NCBI GenBank assembly: GCA_030698805.1
Contig: JAUYMA010000006.1
Span: 31,092-95,091, forward strand
Length of the DNA stretch: 64,000 nt
Reading direction: 5' to 3'
DNA from: Nanobdellota archaeon
GTDB lineage: Archaea > Nanobdellota > Nanobdellia > Pacearchaeales > GW2011-AR1
In this document: positions 23,695 to 31,962 of the stretch, piece by piece
Layout of the letters: each line of letters opens with the position of its first letter
Numbering within the stretch: the first letter of the stretch is position 1
The notes under the pieces: generated by a model
What the model was told of the DNA's origin: nothing
Seen by the model: the letters and a program-made list of their open reading frames with translations, nothing else
Databases searched by the model: none
Position numbers and translations under genes: made by a program

Positions 23695-25707
23695 ATGGAA
23701 AAAAAGAAACAAGAGGAATTGATACTTGAGGCGAAAAACTTCTTTGATGCCAGTAAAAAAGATATGGCTCAGTCTGTCAGGCATGAAGAAGGAGTAGTTC
23801 CATTAAATTTTCAGCAAATATCTGAATACTCTCCCAGTCTCGCCGAATCTATAACTGAAAATCCTGAGGAAACAATTGCCTTAATGGAAACTGCTTTAGA
23901 AGAGTCGAGCTTGGTGAAAAAGGCCAGAATTCGTTTTATTGAAATACCTAAAACTTGCCATATTAAAATAAGGGAAATTAGATCCAAAAATCTAGACCAA
24001 TTAATTTGGATAGAAGGAATAGTCCGACAAGCATCAGATGTTCGCCCCCAAGTTGTAAATGCAAAATTTGAATGCCCCAATTGTGGAGCCACGCTCTCAG
24101 TCTTGCAAATAGATAAAAAGTTTAGAGAGCCATCGAGATGCACCTGCGGTTGGAAAAGTAATTTCAGGCTCATCTCTAAAGAAATGGTAGATACACAAAG
24201 ACTCGTAATAGAAGAATCTCCGGACGCCTTAGAGGGGGGAGAGCAACCTAGAAGAATTAATGTTTTCTTAAAAGAAGATTTAGTAGAGCCAAAAATGGAG
24301 GAGCGTACCACTCCCGGAAGTAAAGTAAAAATTTATGGGGTACTAAAAGAAGTCCCGGTGCCTTTGCAAACCGGATCAATTTCCACACGTTTCGATATCG
24401 CAGTTGAGGCAAATAATGTTATTCCCCTAGAAGAAACTTTTGAAAATTTGGATGTTTCTGAAGAAGAAGCCGAACAGATCCTTGAACTTGCCGCAAATCC
24501 TAATGTGTTTAAAAGAATGACTGAAAGCATAGCGCCCAGCATATATGGCTTCGATTTAATAAAAGAAGCTGTATTGTTGCAAATGTTGGGAGGGGTAAAA
24601 AAAGTAAAGTCGGATGGCGGCTCCACTAGAGGAGATATCCACATTCTTCTAGTGGGAGATCCCGGAGTTGCAAAATCCGTAATGTTAAAATTTGCCTCAG
24701 GCATTGCTCCAAAAGGTCGCTATGTATCTGGAAAAGCCGCTAGCGCTGCAGGAATGACTGCAGCAGTCGTTAAAGACGAATTTCTCAAGGGATGGGCTCT
24801 AGAAGCAGGAGCCATGGTCCTTAGTAATAAGGGAATGGTTGCCATAGATGAAATAGAAAAGATGAATGAACAAGACCGAAGTTCGATGCATGAGGCAATG
24901 GAACAGCAAAGCGTTACCGTCTCAAAAGCAAATATCCATGCAACCTTGCGTGCTGAAACAACAGTTCTTGCAGCAGGAAATCCCAAACTAGGGAGATTCG
25001 ATCCCTATACTCCTATAACTCAACAAATAGACATCTCTCCAGCATTGCTCTCCAGATTTGATGTCATATTTGTAATAAAAGACTTACCTAATAAATCTCA
25101 AGATGAAGCCATAGCCTCGCACGTTCTAGCAGAGCATAAACAAGAGGTCATTAGAGATGTTGTGGACCCTAAATTGATAAGAAAATACATATCTTATGCT
25201 AGAAGAAAATTCAAGCCTAAATTAACTGACGAAGCAATAGAAGAAATAAAAAACTTTTATGTAAGACTTAGAAATCAGTCAGTAAACAGCGACGCCGCAA
25301 TTAAACCTATCCCTATCACAGCAAGGCAATTGGAAGGAATAATCAGATTATCTGAGGCTCACGCTAAATTAAGATTAAGTAAAGAAGTAAAAAGAGATGA
25401 TGCAAGAAAAGCAATAGAATTACTCAAAATTTCCTTAACTCAAGTAGGTTATGATGAAGAGACTAAAACATTTGATATAGATAAAATGACTACTGGCATT
25501 ACTTCTGCAAAAAGAAATAAGATATTAACCTTGAGAGAAACACTTTCTCACTTAGAGTCTAAATTGGGCAAATTAATCCCTTTAGAAGAACTCCAAAAAG
25601 AACTGGAAGGCAAAATGTCTCCTGTGGAATTGGAAGATGCCATAAGTCAACTGTCAAAATCAGGAGACATATTTAGACCAAAAAAAGGATACATCCAAAA
25701 AATGTAA
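23695..25707 (+). CDS. mcm: minichromosome maintenance (MCM) replicative helicase
   Basis: 670 residues. N-terminal domain with a zinc knuckle starting 'CPNCGAT' (about residue 127) and ending 'CTCG'. AAA+ core: Walker A 'GDPGVAKS' at about 321-328, Walker B 'VAIDEIEKM' at about 382-390, arginine finger 'LLSRFDVIF'. A C-terminal winged helix (about 610-670) ends 'IFRPKKGYIQKM'. The homohexamer unwinds DNA at the fork. TATA-like DNA precedes the ATG. Confidence 0.97.
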   Translation: MEKKKQEELILEAKNFFDASKKDMAQSVRHEEGVVPLNFQQISEYSPSLAESITENPEETIALMETALEESSLVKKARIRFIEIPKTCHIKIREIRSKNLDQLIWIEGIVRQASDVRPQVVNAKFECPNCGATLSVLQIDKKFREPSRCTCGWKSNFRLISKEMVDTQRLVIEESPDALEGGEQPRRINVFLKEDLVEPKMEERTTPGSKVKIYGVLKEVPVPLQTGSISTRFDIAVEANNVIPLEETFENLDVSEEEAEQILELAANPNVFKRMTESIAPSIYGFDLIKEAVLLQMLGGVKKVKSDGGSTRGDIHILLVGDPGVAKSVMLKFASGIAPKGRYVSGKAASAAGMTAAVVKDEFLKGWALEAGAMVLSNKGMVAIDEIEKMNEQDRSSMHEAMEQQSVTVSKANIHATLRAETTVLAAGNPKLGRFDPYTPITQQIDISPALLSRFDVIFVIKDLPNKSQDEAIASHVLAEHKQEVIRDVVDPKLIRKYISYARRKFKPKLTDEAIEEIKNFYVRLRNQSVNSDAAIKPIPITARQLEGIIRLSEAHAKLRLSKEVKRDDARKAIELLKISLTQVGYDEETKTFDIDKMTTGITSAKRNKILTLRETLSHLESKLGKLIPLEELQKELEGKMSPVELEDAISQLSKSGDIFRPKKGYIQKM

Positions 25708-25754
25708 CTAGCCAGAATCTAAAAACTTAAAAGGCTAAAAAAATAAAGAATTAA

Positions 25755-26366
25755 ATGACTGAACAATACAAAAGAAACGTAGCTTATAAATTAAAGATAG
25801 GCCAAATCCTTACCGGAAAGCCCATCCTAGAAAGTGAAAAATTAAAATTCTTAGAGCTGGGGGATAAACAAGTAGTCAGAGTTAATTTGATTGCCAACAT
25901 CATAGACAAATATATGCAAGAAGGAGAGAAGAAATTTGGATCCATAACTTTGGATGACGCTACGGGCCAGATAAAAATAAAGTCTTTTGGAGAAGATGTT
26001 GATAAGTTCAACGATCTTAACCAGGGAGATACAGTCCTAGTAATCGGCCTGGTACGCTCCTGGAATAATGAAGTCTATCTCTCTCCTGAAATAATAAAGA
26101 AAAAAGACCCTTCATTCCTGCTTGTAAGAAAACTCGAAGTGGAAGCAGAAGAGCCTAAGAAGAAGAATAGGGAAGAAATGCTTGTTCTCAAAGATAAGAT
26201 CTTAGACATGATCAAAGAAGCAGAAAAAGAGGGAGGCATAGATATAGAAAAAATAATCTTGCAAATAAAGGAGTCTCCAGACATTATAAATGAAGAAATA
26301 AAACGCCTTCTCGAAGATGGCGTAGCCTACGAACCTCGTCCAGGCAAGCTAAGATGGCTTGGTTAA
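25755..26366 (+). CDS. single-stranded DNA-binding OB-fold protein (RPA32-like)
   Basis: 203 residues. The N-terminal OB fold (about 10-120) has the pattern 'KFGSITLDDATGQIKIKSFGED', typical of RPA-type OB folds. A charged linker leads to a C-terminal winged-helix segment ('DGVAYEPRPGKLRWLG'). The order OB then winged helix matches RPA32-like proteins. Directly after mcm, 47 nt away, consistent with DNA replication. No zinc finger. Confidence 0.8.
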   Translation: MTEQYKRNVAYKLKIGQILTGKPILESEKLKFLELGDKQVVRVNLIANIIDKYMQEGEKKFGSITLDDATGQIKIKSFGEDVDKFNDLNQGDTVLVIGLVRSWNNEVYLSPEIIKKKDPSFLLVRKLEVEAEEPKKKNREEMLVLKDKILDMIKEAEKEGGIDIEKIILQIKESPDIINEEIKRLLEDGVAYEPRPGKLRWLG

Positions 26367-26367
26367 A

Positions 26368-26799
26368 ATGGAAATTAAACTATTTGTAGCAACCAAAGCA
26401 TTCATCCTTTATGAAAATAAAGTCTTAATAGTCAAAGAATCTTCTAGATACAAAGAAGGGGTAAATACCGGTAAATTCGATGTGGTGGGAGGAAGAATTT
26501 CTCCAGGAGAAAGTCTACAGGAAGCATTAAAAAGAGAAGTTTTAGAAGAGACCGGTCTCGACATTAAGATAGGAAATATTTTCTTTGCCAATGAGGCAAG
26601 ACCTACTCTGGAAGGAAAAACCTGCCAGATAATAAGGATGTTTTTCACTTGTCAAGCTAATAAAGATGAAGTCAGATTAAGCCAAGATCATGAAGAATTT
26701 CTCTGGATAGATCCTCAAAAATATCAAGACTATACAATTATAGAAAATTTGCACGAAGTATTTGAAGAATTCTTAAAAATAAACAGTCTCAAAGATTAA
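26368..26799 (+). CDS. NUDIX hydrolase
   Basis: 143 residues from ATG 26368, which directly follows the stop of the OB-fold gene; an in-frame TTG at 26359 would overlap it. The Nudix box begins 'GGRISPGESLQEALKREV' and ends 'LEETG' (about residues 41-63) with all catalytic Glu. It hydrolyses a nucleoside diphosphate linked to another moiety; the substrate, perhaps damaged nucleotides, cannot be read. Same strand as mcm and the OB-fold gene. Confidence 0.85.
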   Translation: MEIKLFVATKAFILYENKVLIVKESSRYKEGVNTGKFDVVGGRISPGESLQEALKREVLEETGLDIKIGNIFFANEARPTLEGKTCQIIRMFFTCQANKDEVRLSQDHEEFLWIDPQKYQDYTIIENLHEVFEEFLKINSLKD

Positions 26800-27389
26800 G
26801 GCTTAACTTTTCTTGTACTTCTAGATCCTTCTTTAAATCCTTTATTCAATCTTAAAGCAATCCAAATTAGCAGTACTAAAGAAACAAAAAGCAATAAAAA
26901 TCTCCAAATATCATTTAGATTTCCCCAGTTTCTTATTGACCCATAAAAAATGGCCCCTATTCCTGAAGCCATTAGAGAGCTTCCAACTGGCTCCACACTC
27001 AATATCCCATACCCTAAAAATAAAGTAATAATTCCGACAACCAAGGAAATAACAAATAAGTTTCTCTCATATGCCTTTCTTTCCACCTCATAATCTCTCT
27101 GGCAAAAGTCGCAGCTAACTGCACTAGGGCACCCTTGCTCACTATAATTATAAATGGGAATTCCCTGTTCAGAAGAACATTGTTGAGCTTGCCTATCAAT
27201 TTCCTGGTTAAAAGTGCAATTTTCCCCCCTCACAAAACCATCAGGAGAGTAAGGCTTTGGATAATACATTCCTCCCGAGCAGAAGTCTCCATATTCAGGA
27301 CTCGGATAAAAAGCAGATATGCCATATCCAAGCATGAACATATAAACAATGAATATGCCTATGCCCAATACTAAATTTTTCACCCTCAT
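26796..27389 (-). CDS. membrane protein with a Cys-rich outside loop
   Basis: 197 residues. Helix 1 is residues 6-26, then an outside segment (about 27-110) with eight cysteines, including CSGG, CTFN, QQCSS, GCPSAVSC and DFCQRDYE. Three more membrane helices follow (about 112-130, 137-152, 160-180), ending in a basic tail. The cysteines fit disulfides on the outside face. No family recognised. Probably widespread in related archaea but function is unknown. Convergent with the NUDIX gene by 4 nt. Confidence 0.6.
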   Translation of the reverse strand: MRVKNLVLGIGIFIVYMFMLGYGISAFYPSPEYGDFCSGGMYYPKPYSPDGFVRGENCTFNQEIDRQAQQCSSEQGIPIYNYSEQGCPSAVSCDFCQRDYEVERKAYERNLFVISLVVGIITLFLGYGILSVEPVGSSLMASGIGAIFYGSIRNWGNLNDIWRFLLLFVSLVLLIWIALRLNKGFKEGSRSTRKVKP

Positions 27390-27479
27390 ACCTGAAATAA
27401 GGAAATGGGCCTTAAATAACTTATGAATCTATAAAAATGACTTAGTTAAGCTTTAAAACCCTCCTTACCTCAGAATTTT

Positions 27480-27890
27480 ATGGAAGATTATGAAACTCTA
27501 TTAAAGAAAGCTTATGAAAAGGTAAAAGTAGTCAGCTCTAATTCAGATAGATTTGAAGTACCAAAGGTGGAGGGTTTGATTTCTGGAAAGAGTACCATAA
27601 TAGTCAATATATCTGCAATTGCAGGTTATATAAGGCGTCCTGTTGACCATCTGGCAAAGTTCCTTCAAAGAGAATTAGCTACGCCTGGCAAAATAGAAAA
27701 TGACCGGCTGATCCTGAATACAAAGCAGAGCTCAATTAAAGTAAATGAAAAAATATTACAATATACAAAAGAATTTGTGATCTGCAATGAATGTAAAAAG
27801 CCAGATACTGAAATAATAAATGAAAGAGGCATAAAGTTGAAGCATTGTCTGGCCTGTGGTGCAAAATCTCCTGTAAGAAGTTCTATCTAA
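27480..27890 (+). CDS. eif2b: translation initiation factor aIF2 subunit beta
   Basis: 136 residues. The N-terminal alpha/beta domain includes 'IIVNISAIAGYIRRPVDHLAKFLQREL', and the C-terminal zinc ribbon is 'CNECKKPD' and 'CLACGA' (from about residue 101). This is the beta subunit of the initiator tRNA-delivering aIF2 complex. First gene of a four-gene plus-strand run with DUF424, a KH protein and a membrane protein, an arrangement common in archaea. Confidence 0.95.
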   Translation: MEDYETLLKKAYEKVKVVSSNSDRFEVPKVEGLISGKSTIIVNISAIAGYIRRPVDHLAKFLQRELATPGKIENDRLILNTKQSSIKVNEKILQYTKEFVICNECKKPDTEIINERGIKLKHCLACGAKSPVRSSI

Positions 27891-27891
27891 G

Positions 27892-28188
27892 ATGTACTTG
27901 AAAATACATAAATCTTATCGGCATGTAGTTGCCATCTGCGACAAAGAACTAATTGGAAAAAAGTTTGAAGAAGGAAAACGGCAATTAGATATAAAAGAAT
28001 CCTTCTTCAAGGGTCAAGAAGTGAATGAAGAAGAATGCTTAAAGATAATAAGCTTGGAGGTCAGAGAGGATGCTACGTTCAATATAGTGGGAGAAAAATC
28101 AATAAAAACTGCTATAAAAGCAGGCATCATTGCCCCTGAATCAGTGGCCAAAATCGAGGGGGTGCCATTCACCCTCACATTACTATAA
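27892..28188 (+). CDS. DUF424 protein
   Basis: 98 residues, 1 nt after the aIF2-beta stop. Pattern 'MYLKIHKSYRHVVAICDKELIGKKFEEG' and 'SLEVREDATFNIVGEKSIKTAIKAG' matches the DUF424 archaeal family. These proteins are found next to aIF2-beta and translation genes; molecular role is not established. A role in translation is inferred from context only. Confidence 0.85.
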   Translation: MYLKIHKSYRHVVAICDKELIGKKFEEGKRQLDIKESFFKGQEVNEEECLKIISLEVREDATFNIVGEKSIKTAIKAGIIAPESVAKIEGVPFTLTLL

Positions 28189-28224
28189 CAAAAAATTAAA
28201 AAACTCGCTTTCACGTTAAATAAG

Positions 28225-28761
28225 ATGGAAACTTTATTCTTTGAAAAGACTTCTGAATTGAAGAGAGAAATAAAAAAGATAGAGGAAGCTCTGAATGTTA
28301 AGCTCACTCTTAAAGGGCGAAAGTTGGAAATAGAGGGGGAATTCTTCGCGGAATATGAAGCCATACGAATATTAGAGGCCATGCAATTTGGATTTTCCGC
28401 CAAAAAAGCACTGCTCCTAACAGAAGAAGATATGATTTTCAGAACAGTTCCAATAAAACATTTTACCAGAAGAAAAGATTTATCGGAAGTGAGAGGTAGA
28501 ATAATAGGTAAAGAAGGTAAAACAAAAAGGACAATTGAAGAAATATCTGGTTGTGAATTATATATTAATGAAGATATCAACCAAGTAGGGATTATCGGCA
28601 ATGCCGAAGGTATAGAAGAAGCTACAACTGCTTTAACCAATCTCATTAGAGGTTCAAAACAAGCAAATGTATATAGATTCTTAGAGAGAATAAACGCAGG
28701 GAGAAAAACACACAAATCAGACTTAGGATTAAAAGGTAAAAATGAAAAAGAAAAAAACTGA
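28225..28761 (+). CDS. KH-domain RNA-processing protein (Dim2/Pno1-like)
   Basis: 178 residues with two KH-type units. The second contains the GxxG loop as 'RGRIIGKEGKTKRTIEEISGCEL' and continues 'GNAEGIEEATTALTNLIRG'. The arrangement matches the archaeal Pno1/Dim2-like KH protein that assists 16S rRNA 3'-end maturation and binds aIF2-beta in some archaea. The tail is Lys-rich. It overlaps the next gene by 20 nt, so translation is probably coupled. Confidence 0.82.
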   Translation: METLFFEKTSELKREIKKIEEALNVKLTLKGRKLEIEGEFFAEYEAIRILEAMQFGFSAKKALLLTEEDMIFRTVPIKHFTRRKDLSEVRGRIIGKEGKTKRTIEEISGCELYINEDINQVGIIGNAEGIEEATTALTNLIRGSKQANVYRFLERINAGRKTHKSDLGLKGKNEKEKN

Positions 28762-29014
28762 AAGTAAGAAAGATGAAGATAAATTCACGCAAGAAATGTG
28801 GATAAGGCTTGCAGTTCTGATAGTTGCAGTTATTTTAGCCTATCCAATAGCAATGCTATTGTTATTATTAGTGTTAGTTAATATAATAATCACTCTAATA
28901 AAGAAAGAGCCCAATAAGAAGTTAGTAAAATTCTCAAATGCTGGCCTAGAAGAAATGTTTAATGTTCTCAGGTATCTTCTATTTGTTTCAAATAAAAGGC
29001 CATTTAAGCTTTAA
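28742..29014 (+). CDS. small membrane protein, DUF4389-like
   Basis: 90 residues. A Lys-rich start is followed by a long hydrophobic segment (about 22-55, one or two helices), then 'LVKFSNAGLEEMFNVLRYLLFVSNKRPF', which matches the end of DUF4389 proteins, where an aromatic 'Y-L-F' and a final 'RPF' occur. Function unknown. Overlaps the KH gene, so it is a member of the aIF2-beta operon. Confidence 0.65.
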   Translation: MKKKKTESKKDEDKFTQEMWIRLAVLIVAVILAYPIAMLLLLLVLVNIIITLIKKEPNKKLVKFSNAGLEEMFNVLRYLLFVSNKRPFKL

Positions 29015-29062
29015 CCTAGCAATAAAAATGTTTAAATAACCTCTGATTTTTTCCCTTTCAAG

Positions 29063-29135
29063 TCCCCTTAGCTCAGCCGGTAGAGCACGCGACTGTTAAT
29101 CGTGGGGTCGGAGGTTCGAGTCCTCCAGGGGACGT
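29063..29135 (+). tRNA. tRNA-Asn(GTT)
   Basis: Cloverleaf: acceptor gtcccct/aggggac, D stem gctc/gagc, anticodon stem cgcga/tcgtg with loop ctGTTaa, T stem ggagg/cctcc with loop ttcgagt, discriminator G. No intron. It is the likely substrate for Asp mis-charging and GatCAB amidation (see 38-47 kb). Confidence 0.95.
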
Positions 29136-29154
29136 GTGTCTTTTCAATAGAAAT

Positions 29155-29367
29155 TTATATAAAAATAAGGGCAATTCCAGCTAGAATAAGCAAAGCTAAA
29201 ACTAAAAATATCCACATTAGCTTTCTCTTTCTTTTCTCTTCTCTCTTTCGCTCATAATAGGCCTCGTAAGCTTCATCTATCTCTCTTTTATGCTCTTCCT
29301 TGAGCTTAGGGGCATCCTTAGGGTAGGAGAAGCGCTTCAAACCGCCTGTATGAACTTCTTCACTCAT
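29155..29367 (-). CDS. small tail-anchored protein
   Basis: 70 residues. The first 45 are highly charged and probably helical ('LKEEHKREIDEAYEAYYERKREEKRKRK'-like pattern), and the last 22 ('MWIFLVLALLILAGIALIFI') are one membrane helix at the very C-terminus. This is a tail-anchored topology with the N-terminus inside. Function unknown. The TATA-like run 'ttataaatttt' lies ahead of the start. Confidence 0.55.
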   Translation of the reverse strand: MSEEVHTGGLKRFSYPKDAPKLKEEHKREIDEAYEAYYERKREEKRKRKLMWIFLVLALLILAGIALIFI

Positions 29368-29398
29368 GTTTAAGGAAGAAGATCATTTATTATAAATT

Positions 29399-29725
29399 TT
29401 AGGGTGCCTTATTATTTTTAGCAAATTTGATGCTCTTAGACAGAATGCTATATCTCAATTCTGCCTTAGGATGCGTGTCTCCTGTAATCTTCCCATCTTC
29501 AAATAAATGCCCCAAATGTTGCCCACATTTCCCACATATCGCTTCATTTTTCTTTATGTCAGAATAAACTCTTTTTCTAACATTTACCGCTTCCTTAAAA
29601 GCCTTTCTAAAACTAGGCCAGGGAGTCCCAGAATTGAATTTGGATAAGGAAGAGAATAGCGGAAGACCACATTTAGAACAAAGATACTTGCCTTTATCCC
29701 AGAAATCACGGTATTTTTCTCTCAT
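29399..29725 (-). CDS. MsrB-like protein lacking the catalytic Cys
   Basis: 108 residues. The MsrB fold is clear: zinc ligands C16-S-K-C19 and C64-G-K-C67, the signature 'GKCGQHLGHLFEDG' and then 'ELRYSILSKSIKF'. In MsrB the Cys of 'RYCxNSxSL' reduces methionine-R-sulfoxide; here residue 93 is Ser (codon AGC). No other Cys is available. Either it uses an unusual mechanism, or has become a binding protein, or has lost activity. The N-terminus is short relative to classic MsrB. Confidence 0.78.
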   Translation of the reverse strand: MREKYRDFWDKGKYLCSKCGLPLFSSLSKFNSGTPWPSFRKAFKEAVNVRKRVYSDIKKNEAICGKCGQHLGHLFEDGKITGDTHPKAELRYSILSKSIKFAKNNKAP

Positions 29726-29821
29726 ACTTTGAAAAAGAGACTAGTATAAATAACGATTATGAAGTTCAACTCTTAAAAGAAAAATAGTTGAATTTTTATA
29801 ATTCATAGTCATAAATTAAAT

Positions 29822-30400
29822 ATGGGAAAGAATTTTCTCCTTGTAGCAGAAGTCAAAACAATCTCTCCTTTCAATTTTAAATCCTCAAAATCATGGGAAG
29901 AATTATTTGAGATTGCTAACAAAGAAGGAGATATATTATCTATTCATACAAATCCTAAATGGGGGGGTTCTTTTGAATTAATAAGGGAAGCTAGGAAAAG
30001 AACATCAAAGCCCATACTGGCAAAAGGAATACACTCTTCCGATGAAGATATTAAAAGGGCACTAGAAGCAGGAGCAAATTTCGTCCTAGTTGTAGGTCGA
30101 ATTCCTTTAATATGCCTGGATAAATGTTGGATAGAGCCTCTAAATCTACATGAGCTTTCTCAAATTCCTCCTACCTTTAAGGTAGTGTGGAATACTCGCG
30201 ACCTTTCAACTGGAAAACTCAAAGAAGAAAGTTTCCAAGAAGCGAGAAATATATGGAAAGGATGGATGTGCCAAGCAAGTAATTTGAAAACAATTAAAGA
30301 TATTAAAGAAGGTGTAGATGCCGTATTGGTAGGAACTCATTTAGAGGAATTTGTAGAAAGTTTAAAGCTTATAAATGGGCAAAATAACACAAAAACATGA
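29822..30400 (+). CDS. IGPS/TrpC-like TIM-barrel protein
   Basis: 192 residues, shorter than indole-3-glycerol-phosphate synthase (about 250). The first strand 'VAEVKTISPF' keeps the Glu-x-Lys and SP of TrpC, and 'KPILAKGI' keeps a barrel Lys. But the usual Glu of 'AESGI' is replaced in 'CQASNLKTI', and the 'VLVGT' phosphate strand near the end remains. No other trp gene is seen in the window. It overlaps mnmA by 4 nt, so they share an operon. A role other than tryptophan synthesis is likely. Confidence 0.6.
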   Translation: MGKNFLLVAEVKTISPFNFKSSKSWEELFEIANKEGDILSIHTNPKWGGSFELIREARKRTSKPILAKGIHSSDEDIKRALEAGANFVLVVGRIPLICLDKCWIEPLNLHELSQIPPTFKVVWNTRDLSTGKLKEESFQEARNIWKGWMCQASNLKTIKDIKEGVDAVLVGTHLEEFVESLKLINGQNNTKT

Positions 30401-31491
30401 AAAACTCAAAAAAAACAGTACTGCTGGCCCTTTCTGGAGGCGTGGATTCCGCTGTAGCTGCCATGCTGCTCAAGAAGCAAGGATATAGGATAATAGCCGC
30501 ATTTATGAAGAATTTCTCAGATACTAAAGATCCTTTAACCAACCAATGTTCTTGGAAAACTGAAAGAAATATGGCTATAAAAATTGCATATGCTTTAGAA
30601 ATTCCTTTTATCACATTAGATTTTGAAAAAGAATACAAAAAGCAGGTAATAGAACCTATGTTTAAAGCTTATAAAAAAGGCCAAACTCCTAATCCAGATA
30701 TCCTTTGCAACTCGATCATAAAATTTCCCCTGCTTTGGAAAGCTGCCAAGAAGTTAAAAGCAGATTATCTTGCCACAGGCCACTATGCCAGAATAAAAAA
30801 GACCTCTAAAGGATATCACTTATTATCAGCAAAAGATTCAACTAAGGATCAGTCTTACTTCCTAGCAGACGTTACGCAAGATGATCTCTCACACACTTTA
30901 TTCCCAATAGGAAATTACACAAAAAAAGAAATCAGAAATATCGCCAGGAAAAATAAATTTCTAAATTGGGATAAAACCAGCACTCGAGGAGTCTGCTTCA
31001 TCGGAGATGTAAATTTCAATAAATTTCTCAGAGAAAAAATAAAAGAAAAACCTGGAAAAGTAATAAATCCTGAAGGAAGTCTTCTAGGCACTCATAAAGG
31101 AATTCCTTTCTATACTATTGGTCAGAAAGCCTTGCCTTCTCAAGGAATCATGATAAACAAACCCTCTGGCTTTGAGCAAAAAAGATTCTATGTGGCAGGA
31201 AAAAGAAAAAATAATATTTTAGTTGTTGCCCCTGAAAATCATCCTTCATTAAAAAGAAAGCAAATCCTGATAAGAAAGATCCATCTAATCAACAAAAAGA
31301 TAAGAATGCCTAAACGACTAAAAGCAAGAATCCGGCATCTGGGTATCCTTCACTCAGGCAACCTCAAGAAAATAACTAAGGGTTGGATGTTCACTTTCGA
31401 TAAACCTCTAGAAGCGCTGGCAGAAGGCCAATATATAGTATTCTACAAAAACCAAGAAGTCATAGGTTGCGGGGAGATGAAGCTAAAATGA
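30397..31491 (+). CDS. mnmA: tRNA-specific 2-thiouridylase MnmA
   Basis: 364 residues. PP-loop 'SGGVDS' at 13-18, catalytic Cys104 in 'NPDILCNSIIKF' and second Cys200 in 'TRGVCFIGDVNF', all in the spacing of MnmA. It activates U34 of tRNA-Lys/Glu/Gln with ATP and transfers sulfur to give s2U. MnmA is bacterial/mitochondrial in origin, whereas most archaea use other routes. The C-terminal OB-like domain is present. The GNAT gene starts within its stop codon. Confidence 0.92.
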   Translation: MKNSKKTVLLALSGGVDSAVAAMLLKKQGYRIIAAFMKNFSDTKDPLTNQCSWKTERNMAIKIAYALEIPFITLDFEKEYKKQVIEPMFKAYKKGQTPNPDILCNSIIKFPLLWKAAKKLKADYLATGHYARIKKTSKGYHLLSAKDSTKDQSYFLADVTQDDLSHTLFPIGNYTKKEIRNIARKNKFLNWDKTSTRGVCFIGDVNFNKFLREKIKEKPGKVINPEGSLLGTHKGIPFYTIGQKALPSQGIMINKPSGFEQKRFYVAGKRKNNILVVAPENHPSLKRKQILIRKIHLINKKIRMPKRLKARIRHLGILHSGNLKKITKGWMFTFDKPLEALAEGQYIVFYKNQEVIGCGEMKLK

Positions 31492-31925
31492 AAATAAGGC
31501 CTCCTTCAACCATGCATGAATATGCAGAGTATTATGAAAAAAGATGGGCCCTACTTAGAAAACCTTGGAGTGAGCCAAGAGGCAGTGAAAAAGATAATCT
31601 GGAACAAGAAAGCTATCATGTTATTGCAATCGAAGAAAGCAATATTATTGGGGGAGGAAGAATTCATTTTAATAGTGCCTCGGAAGCGCAGGTAAGGTAT
31701 ATGTTTGTTTTGCCGGAGCACCAAGGAAGAGGAATAGGTAAAGAAATTTTAAGCGCTTTGGAAAGTTATGCTCTTTCGCAAAAAGCAAAAGTCATAAAAT
31801 TAAATTCTCGAGAAAATGCTATTCCTTTTTATGAAAGGCAAGGTTATCAAGTCTCTGGAGAATCTCCTAAACTATTTGGCATCATTGCTCATAAAAGAAT
31901 GCAAAAATCTATATGGGTAAAGTAA
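31488..31925 (+). CDS. GNAT-family acetyltransferase
   Basis: 145 residues from ATG 31488, whose TG overlap the mnmA TGA stop; an in-frame TTG at 31467 is unlikely. The acetyl-CoA site is 'FVLPEHQGRGIGKEILSALE' (Q/RxxGxG/A), followed by 'LNSRENAIPFYERQGYQVSGE', typical of GNAT motif B. The target (small molecule or protein) is unknown. Third gene of the TrpC-like to nitroreductase run. Confidence 0.85.
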   Translation: MKIRPPSTMHEYAEYYEKRWALLRKPWSEPRGSEKDNLEQESYHVIAIEESNIIGGGRIHFNSASEAQVRYMFVLPEHQGRGIGKEILSALESYALSQKAKVIKLNSRENAIPFYERQGYQVSGESPKLFGIIAHKRMQKSIWVK

Positions 31926-31962
31926 ACAACAGCTTTTTATATCCCTGCATATTATTAAATTC

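Noticed and set aside
23811..24986. Several minus-strand open frames within mcm
   Set aside because: All overlap a complete MCM helicase with intact Walker motifs and zinc site.
28014..28715. Minus-strand open frame of 233 codons
   Set aside because: It is antisense to DUF424 and the KH gene, both strongly supported, and has Ser/Phe-rich shadow composition.
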